From: Gavia stellata
Lineage: Eukaryota > Chordata > Aves > Gaviiformes > Gaviidae
Length of the DNA stretch: 64,000 nucleotides
Assembly (NCBI RefSeq): GCF_030936135.1
Contig: NC_082596.1
Coordinates: 474,605 to 538,604 of the forward strand
Reading direction: 5' to 3'
The notes beneath the pieces were generated by a model. It was given only the letters and a program-made list of their open reading frames with translations, was not told the origin of the DNA and made no database searches. Positions 41,870 through 64,000 of the stretch are shown piece after piece (positions within the stretch are counted from its first letter, which is position 1; each line of letters begins with the position of its first letter). The translations under genes and the position numbers were made by a program.

Positions 41870-42650
41870 GCTCTCACAGAATCACACAACAGTTGAGGTT
41901 GGATGGGACCACTCAAGAGGTCCCTTCCACCCGCTGTGATCATCCAACCATTCAGGTTGGACTCGATGATCTTACAGGTCTTTTCCAACCGTACTGATTC
42001 TGTGATTCTGTGATCTAGTCCAACCCCCCTGCTCAAGCAGGGTCAGCTAAAGCAGGTTGCCCAGGACCATGTCCAGTCAGGTTTGAGGATCTCCACACAT
42101 GGGGTCTCTCTGGGCACAACCTGTTCCCGTGTTCAACCACTCTCACAGAAAAAATAAGTGTTTTCCTACGCTCAAATGGAATGTGATGTTTTTCAATTTG
42201 TGCCCATTGCCTCTTGTCCTGTCACTGGGCACCACTGAGGAGAGCCTGGCTCCATCTTCTTTACCCTCTCATCAGATATTGTACATATTGATGAGATCCC
42301 CCCGAGCGTTCTTTTCTCCAGGTTGAACAGTCTCAGCTCTCTCAGCCTCTCCTATGACAGGTGCTCCAATCCCTTCAGCATCTTGGTGGCCCTTCACTGG
42401 ACTCGCTCCAGTAAGTCCATGTCTTTCTTGTCCTGGGCAGCCCAGCACTGGATCCAGCGTGCCAGATGTGGCCTCACCAGTGCTGAGCAGAGGAAGGATC
42501 GGTCCCCTCAACCAGCTGGCAAGGTTTTGCCTGGTACAGCCCGGGATGCCGTTGACCTGCTTTGCCATGAGGGCGCGTTGCTGGCTCACCGTCAGCTTGG
42601 TGTCCGGCAGGATGCTTATCATTCTTCGCAAAACTGGCACCAGCACAAGA
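41870..42650 (-). mobile_element. CR1 LINE 3' part (minus strand), interrupted by plus-strand CR1 ends
   Basis: Between the 3' terminus near 41870 (CACAGAATCACACAAC) and about 42650, the minus strand follows CR1 in order. Landmarks on the plus strand are CCAACCCCCCTGCTCAAGC, TTGCCTCTTGTCCTGTCACT, CTTTTCTCCAGGTTGAACAG, GCCCTTCACTGGACTCGC and CAGCACTGGATCCAGC. It sits between NRBP2 and PUF60. Within its 3' end at about 41920-42013 the orientation flips: plus-strand CR1 tails are inserted there. Confidence 0.9.
41953..42013 (+). repeat. Nested CR1 3' tail (plus strand)
   Basis: About 60 bases read AGGTTGGACTCGATGATCTT, then ACAGGTCTTTTCCAACC, then GATTCTGTGATTCTGTG. This is only the last piece of the young subfamily seen at 5.4 and 24 kb. 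It lies inside the older minus-strand CR1. Immediately 5' of it (about 41918-41950), AGGTCCCTTCCACCC looks like a second, different plus-strand tail. Confidence 0.8.
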
Positions 42651-43550
42651 ATGCAAATCCTGCCCTCACACTTCCAAGTCAGGCAGGACTCTTTGGAGTC
42701 CTGTCATACAGGAAAGGGGATGTGTCCTCAGAGACTGATAGTGAAGTCTGATCAGCTAATTAGGATTGTAGTTCCTGCCCATATGTTTAGTTGTGGTATG
42801 CCTTTTAGTAGCATATCTAGTCTTACTTTAAAGATTGCATAATGTAGGACTCCACTATGTCTCACTAATAATGTTTTCCAGTGGTTAACTGCTGTCACTT
42901 AAATTTAGGCTAGAAATAAGGCACAGTGGTTTATCTCCTAGATGAAAAGAACTTTTGCAATGCAAGACTTTCTCATCATAATGGTAATTAGATGTTGTCA
43001 TCTTTTAACTGCTTTTGATAAGCTTTATTGGCCTGAACTTTCCAAATCTTTTATAAGATAGGCTTTCAGAACCTGTAAACTTCTCACAGATTTTCCTTAC
43101 TCTTGCATCTCTTCTGCAGCGGGGCCAAGAGGCCACAGCATTCTCACGCCAGTTTAACTAATGAAGGTCAGGGTGTAACAGCACAGATCCCTGTTCCTTA
43201 CTAACAGCATTTTCACTTTAAAGCAGAACCACCACCTTGGAAGTGATGTCTTTTTGGGGCCCTCCCTGTTTCAGAGTAGCACTTCCATCCCCTGTGAGAG
43301 GGATGTCACCTGTGCCAGGCTGTTTGACCGTGCCTTTGCATTTACGTTTGGACGCAAGCGATGGGACCCACCTGAAAAGAATCAAGGGGACAGGCTGGGG
43401 GCAAACTCAGATACCAGGGCAAGGTTTCACTTCAGCAGCTCTCAGCAGACAGGGCCTGGATCTGCTCTCACATTGCATATCCAGCAACTGCCCATCTCCC
43501 ACAGGAGGTAACTAGCGCTCTTAACTCTGGGTGCCCGCACAGCGGCCAAG
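42650..43550. other. Intergenic spacer between the CR1 and the PUF60 CpG island
   Basis: About 900 nt with no gene or repeat that I recognise. GC content begins to rise near 43.3 kb. Confidence 0.5.
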
Positions 43551-43993
43551 CACCACCCTGTGACAGCCAGGGCCCTGTTTTTAGCGGCTCCGGCGCGTTA
43601 CAGCGCAGCCTTTGCCCGCAGGACGCGTCACTCCGGCAGCAGCAACAGCTTCGGGACCCGCCCCGAGGCGCCCGAGAGGATTCTGGCGGCCGCGGCGGCA
43701 GCAGCGCTGCGGGCCTCGACTCGCCAGTCCTGCGCTCTGCCGACGGGGCGGGGACGACCGCGCCGTACAGGCCTGCACGTCCCCGGCCTGCTGCGGCCCG
43801 GGACCCCCCCCGGGGCTCACGCCGCGCCCCGGCACTGGGGCAGACGGGCCCGCGGGAGACTGAAGGCCGCAGCTAGCGAGCCGAGCTGAGGTCCTCCGCC
43901 TGCCCGCAGGCCCCTGGGCGGCGCCCGGCCCCCTCCCCGCACGGCGACCCGGCAGCGGGGCGAGGCTGGCGCCGGCCCGACCACCCCCTTTCA

Positions 43994-44003
43994 GTCACGT
44001 GAC
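43994..44003. promoter_or_regulatory. Palindromic E-box GTCACGTGAC
   Basis: A ten-base perfect palindrome with a CACGTG core, the preferred site of USF/TFE-class bHLH-ZIP factors; MYC/MAX can also bind CACGTG. It lies about 120 nt upstream of the ATG. Confidence 0.7.
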
Positions 44004-44014
44004 TATCGGCAATG

Positions 44015-44093
44015 CTCGCGAGACGTTGTCCTCGCCGCGGGAGCGCTCGCGAGAGTTTCCCGTTTCGCGCGCGCCACAAAGCTCTCGCGAGAG
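44015..44093. promoter_or_regulatory. Three CTCGCGAGA-core elements (BANP type)
   Basis: CTCGCGAGA occurs at 44015-44023 and 44046-44054 (extended by G), and the full palindrome CTCTCGCGAGAG at 44082-44093. TCTCGCGAGA is the element bound by BANP, which drives CpG-island promoters of essential genes when unmethylated. Three copies in 79 nt is unlikely by chance. Confidence 0.8.
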
Positions 44094-44124
44094 GCCCGTG
44101 TGGACTGCCGACGGGGTGGACAAG

Positions 44125-61034
<16,910 letters not shown>

Positions 61035-64000
61035 GTCAATAGACATATTCACTTCTTCTTGGGCACTTGTCTTAGTCAGGGCCTAGAGTGGGGAAGTATG
61101 TAGTGGTAATACAATGCTCTTAATTCAACCCAGCACAACCCTCCCACATACCCACCTGTTATGGACAAGCACAACAAGCAGAGGCAAAGTGTAAACTCCC
61201 CAGAGGAAGACCCTAGGCTGGGTGCAGTCTGCTGTGACACTGGCAGTCGGGGTCCTGGAGTCAGTTGGCAAAGAAAGCTTTAGATTTCGAACAGTTCTGA
61301 ACACACCTGTGAAATTGTGGGAGCTGCATTTCTAGGGATGCTACAGTTCTGAGGTCCTGACCTAAAACTAACTGCCAAGGTAACTCACAAATGGGCAATT
61401 TCTTATGAAGCAAACTCACAGCACTGGAGACCTGGCAGCTAAGGTGCTGGGGAGGACTGGGGCACTATACGTTTGCAGAACATATTGTAGCCCAGATGTA
61501 AGACTGCTCTTACTATGCGTGTTTTAAGACTAGGTGAATATGGCATGTTTCAAGTAAAGTAAAAGCAGGATGGAATTAACAGAACTGCAGGACTATTCAG
61601 AGAACCTGTGCAGTCCTTTGTGGCATCTGATTAGAAATTCTAGCACTAAAGAGCTTAATTACCTGGGATTATCCATCCTCTCCTTTTTCCTAGACGTGTT
61701 AGACAATGACCGCTGCAGAAAGTGTCCTATAAGCTCCACTCTGCATGCAAACGTTCATTTGTAAATTAATTTCTAAATCTGCAAATATTTTTCCATCGTG
61801 CTGGAATATAATATTTCTACTTTGTGTAAAATGCAACCAGAGGCTTGTACTCCAAAATGAAAGATGCGCTAAAACTAAAATCACCTGTTTTCCTCCTTTA
61901 ACACTGCCACAATAGGTAGTGTGTCAGCAGGGGAGCCAGAATAAATTTGGGGGGGTGGGAGGGGGTGAGTTTGGAATGGAATAGAAGCATACATCTCGAT
62001 GTGAATTTGGCATAGCTAGTTTCTGAACCCTCATGCCCAAGAAACTTCTACAAATTACTGTAGATGCTTACTTGATAGTATAACTCCATCAATTTTGCTT
62101 AAAACATGTTTTGGCTCATTATTCACAGCTGGGCAACAAATGAAAAGCGTGTACTGATAATGTAACAGGAAATGTTTAATTTCTCAGTAGCCTCAAGGGC
62201 GTAGTATTGTGAATCCTTTTCCTAAGACATTCCTCCCTCTTTAGGAAGTCAGAGACTACTGCTGATGGGACAGAACCTAGAAGCAGGAGTCTGCTCCGAA
62301 TCATTTGGCTGTGGTACAGTTCAGTGTAGTTAGGATACCCTGTCCTCAGCAAATGCTTTATCCCCAAGCCCATCAGGAATGTAGAAAATGCAAACAGACC
62401 TCTGTCCAACACTTTTTCCTGTTGACAAGATTCATCAGTTCCTACATGAAGGAAGTGCAGCCTGAACTTCCTATTGCGGTATCTTAGTGCCCGAGATTAA
62501 AGCTTCCTCTCTACTTAATCCTCCAAGTATTACAGCTCAAAATTTCCATGTCACTTCAGCAAGAGGAGCGCAATTTCCTGGCGTTGAAGCTAGTGATTAT
62601 GTTTTTGCATCACCTCCTTTGTTTAAAGAAGTACTCCAAGATGATGTTTTGGCTTGTCCTTAAAATAACCTTCATAAGCACTTAACAGCAACATTACACA
62701 GATGCAATTATTAGCTGCTGCCTTTATGAAGGTTGCAGATACTTTGAACTCCATTTTATAGGTGGAGAAAGAGGGCCAGTGGCCAGTAAAATCTACTTAG
62801 TGTAGCTAGTGAAAACAATGAGTGTTCTGGTCATGAGTTTCTGACACTGTCATGTCCTTAGTTCCCAGGTGTACATTGCATCATTCCCCTAACTTGATGC
62901 TACCGATTCATGTTAGTGATCCACATATGCCTGTAGGCATCACGGTCCACCTCAGTTCTGCCTTTTGTAGGTCCAAATTTCTAATATGTTGCTGATGTAA
63001 CAGAGTCTGCCTAACTCCACCCCACCTATTAGGACCTCTGCAGCAGGGTAAGATGTGGATTTCCTCCTGTAAAGGTTGCTGCCATGGGGGAGGACAAATG
63101 CCATTTTTCTTGCACCTGTTGCATTGATAGCTGAAAAGAAGGAATGTCCTCTTTGTATATGTAGACCCTTCAGAAGGCGAAAAAAATCCCTCTGCCTGGT
63201 GCAAGGCTGCAGTGTCTTGTCAAGAAGCACTCCTAGTAAAACACTGAATTTTTATCACAGTCTGTGGCACCACGGGTGAGGCACTTCACTCAGACACCTG
63301 GGGTTAGAATGGTGATGGCTCTGAACCCGTGAATGGACACACTACACAGTCTGAGGGGCTACTGTTCACTGGCTTTCCTGCACCAAAGCTGGGAATGAGT
63401 TGGAGAACCTGGGAGACAACACGTCAGCTGTCCTGCGTGTACACGTGCCATAGTCCTCCTAGTCACAGCATTGCAGAGTAAATTGAAAAACAGCTTATTT
63501 TTAACTGTGTGAAATACTTAAACCCAGTCAAGAGGCAAGCTTAATATCACTTCAGGAGCAGCAGTATGGGGTGAGAACCATTCCTGTTTATAGTATCCCC
63601 AGTGTATTGAATAATAGGAGTTGAACCTTTACAGTTTGTTTCCTCCTATGGTCAACGTCACTCACGTATGGGTACTATGAGGGGCAAGGATTTCAAGTAC
63701 AGTTTGTGTCCGTGCTTCTGTGGCTATCACAGATAAAATGCTGTCCCCTCTGTTTTGCCATTGGAGTTGCAGCATCCCCAGACACGTCGGAGCTCATTGT
63801 GCTCGTGCTTGTTACAGCATTCTGGAAGTAGGCCTCTTGTAAAGGCCTTGATTAAAGACCCTCTTAAACAGTCTTGGTGGGGAAGAGGTGGTTGTTCAGA
63901 GCTCCCTGCTTTGGTGCCAAGCACTGTCGTGCTGGGAAGGGAGAGAGGCATCAAGCTTAATGCTGCATTTGCCTACTCTGCAACAGTCCGTAGCCCTTAC
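61035..64000. other. PUF60 intron 4, to the window edge
   Basis: About 3 kb with no exon matching the expected next PUF60 segment ([20 protein letters not shown]), so the intron extends past the right edge. No repeat family recognised. Confidence 0.6.

Overview
This is vertebrate nuclear DNA, almost certainly from a bird. Every interspersed repeat I can place is a CR1-type LINE; several end in the CR1 tail of ATTCTRTG repeats, and I see no mammalian SINEs. Both genes have canonical GT-AG introns and read as close orthologues of human proteins. I cannot name the species.

The window holds two protein genes in tandem on the + strand. NRBP2 (nuclear receptor-binding protein 2, a pseudokinase) is complete: 18 coding exons from 10076 to 40199, joining to 1494 nt and 497 residues. 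The 5' part of PUF60 (a poly(U)-binding splicing factor, also known as FIR) starts at 44125. Its first four recognised coding exons (88 residues) end at 61034, and the gene runs off the right edge before any RRM domain. From memory, the order NRBP2 then PUF60 on one strand matches the human 8q24.3 locus.

Layout: 1-9480 is upstream DNA with old and young CR1 pieces and no recognisable gene. 9480-11100 is the NRBP2 CpG island, holding the promoter, exon 1 and a 44-bp-period minisatellite at the start of intron 1. 10193-25306 is the 15.1 kb intron 1, with a young CR1 copy at 23.7-24.8 kb that keeps a 310-codon reverse-transcriptase reading frame. 25307-40199 holds exons 2-18. 40200 to about 41440 is the likely 3' UTR. 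41870-42650 is a CR1 with other CR1 ends nested in it. 43550-44750 is the PUF60 CpG island, with three CTCGCGAGA-core elements, a palindromic E-box and a YY1-type motif over the start codon. 44152-58010 is the AT-richer, 13.9 kb PUF60 intron 1, and exons 2-4 lie between 58011 and 61034.

The two genes are not known to work in one pathway; they are simply syntenic neighbours. NRBP2 is a pseudokinase adaptor. PUF60 is a splicing and transcription factor. Its 51-nt exon 4 is the segment that separates the PUF60 form from the FIR form, and here that exon has a weak donor site.

I found no operons, CRISPR arrays, phage or other prokaryote-type systems, no RNA gene I could support, and no clear previously undescribed system. 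The most useful leads are the weak-donor PUF60/FIR exon, the minisatellite with a 132-bp higher-order pattern, a possible intronic polyadenylation terminus in NRBP2, a frame-neutral 24-nt microexon beside the pseudokinase activation segment, and the promoter motif cluster of PUF60.
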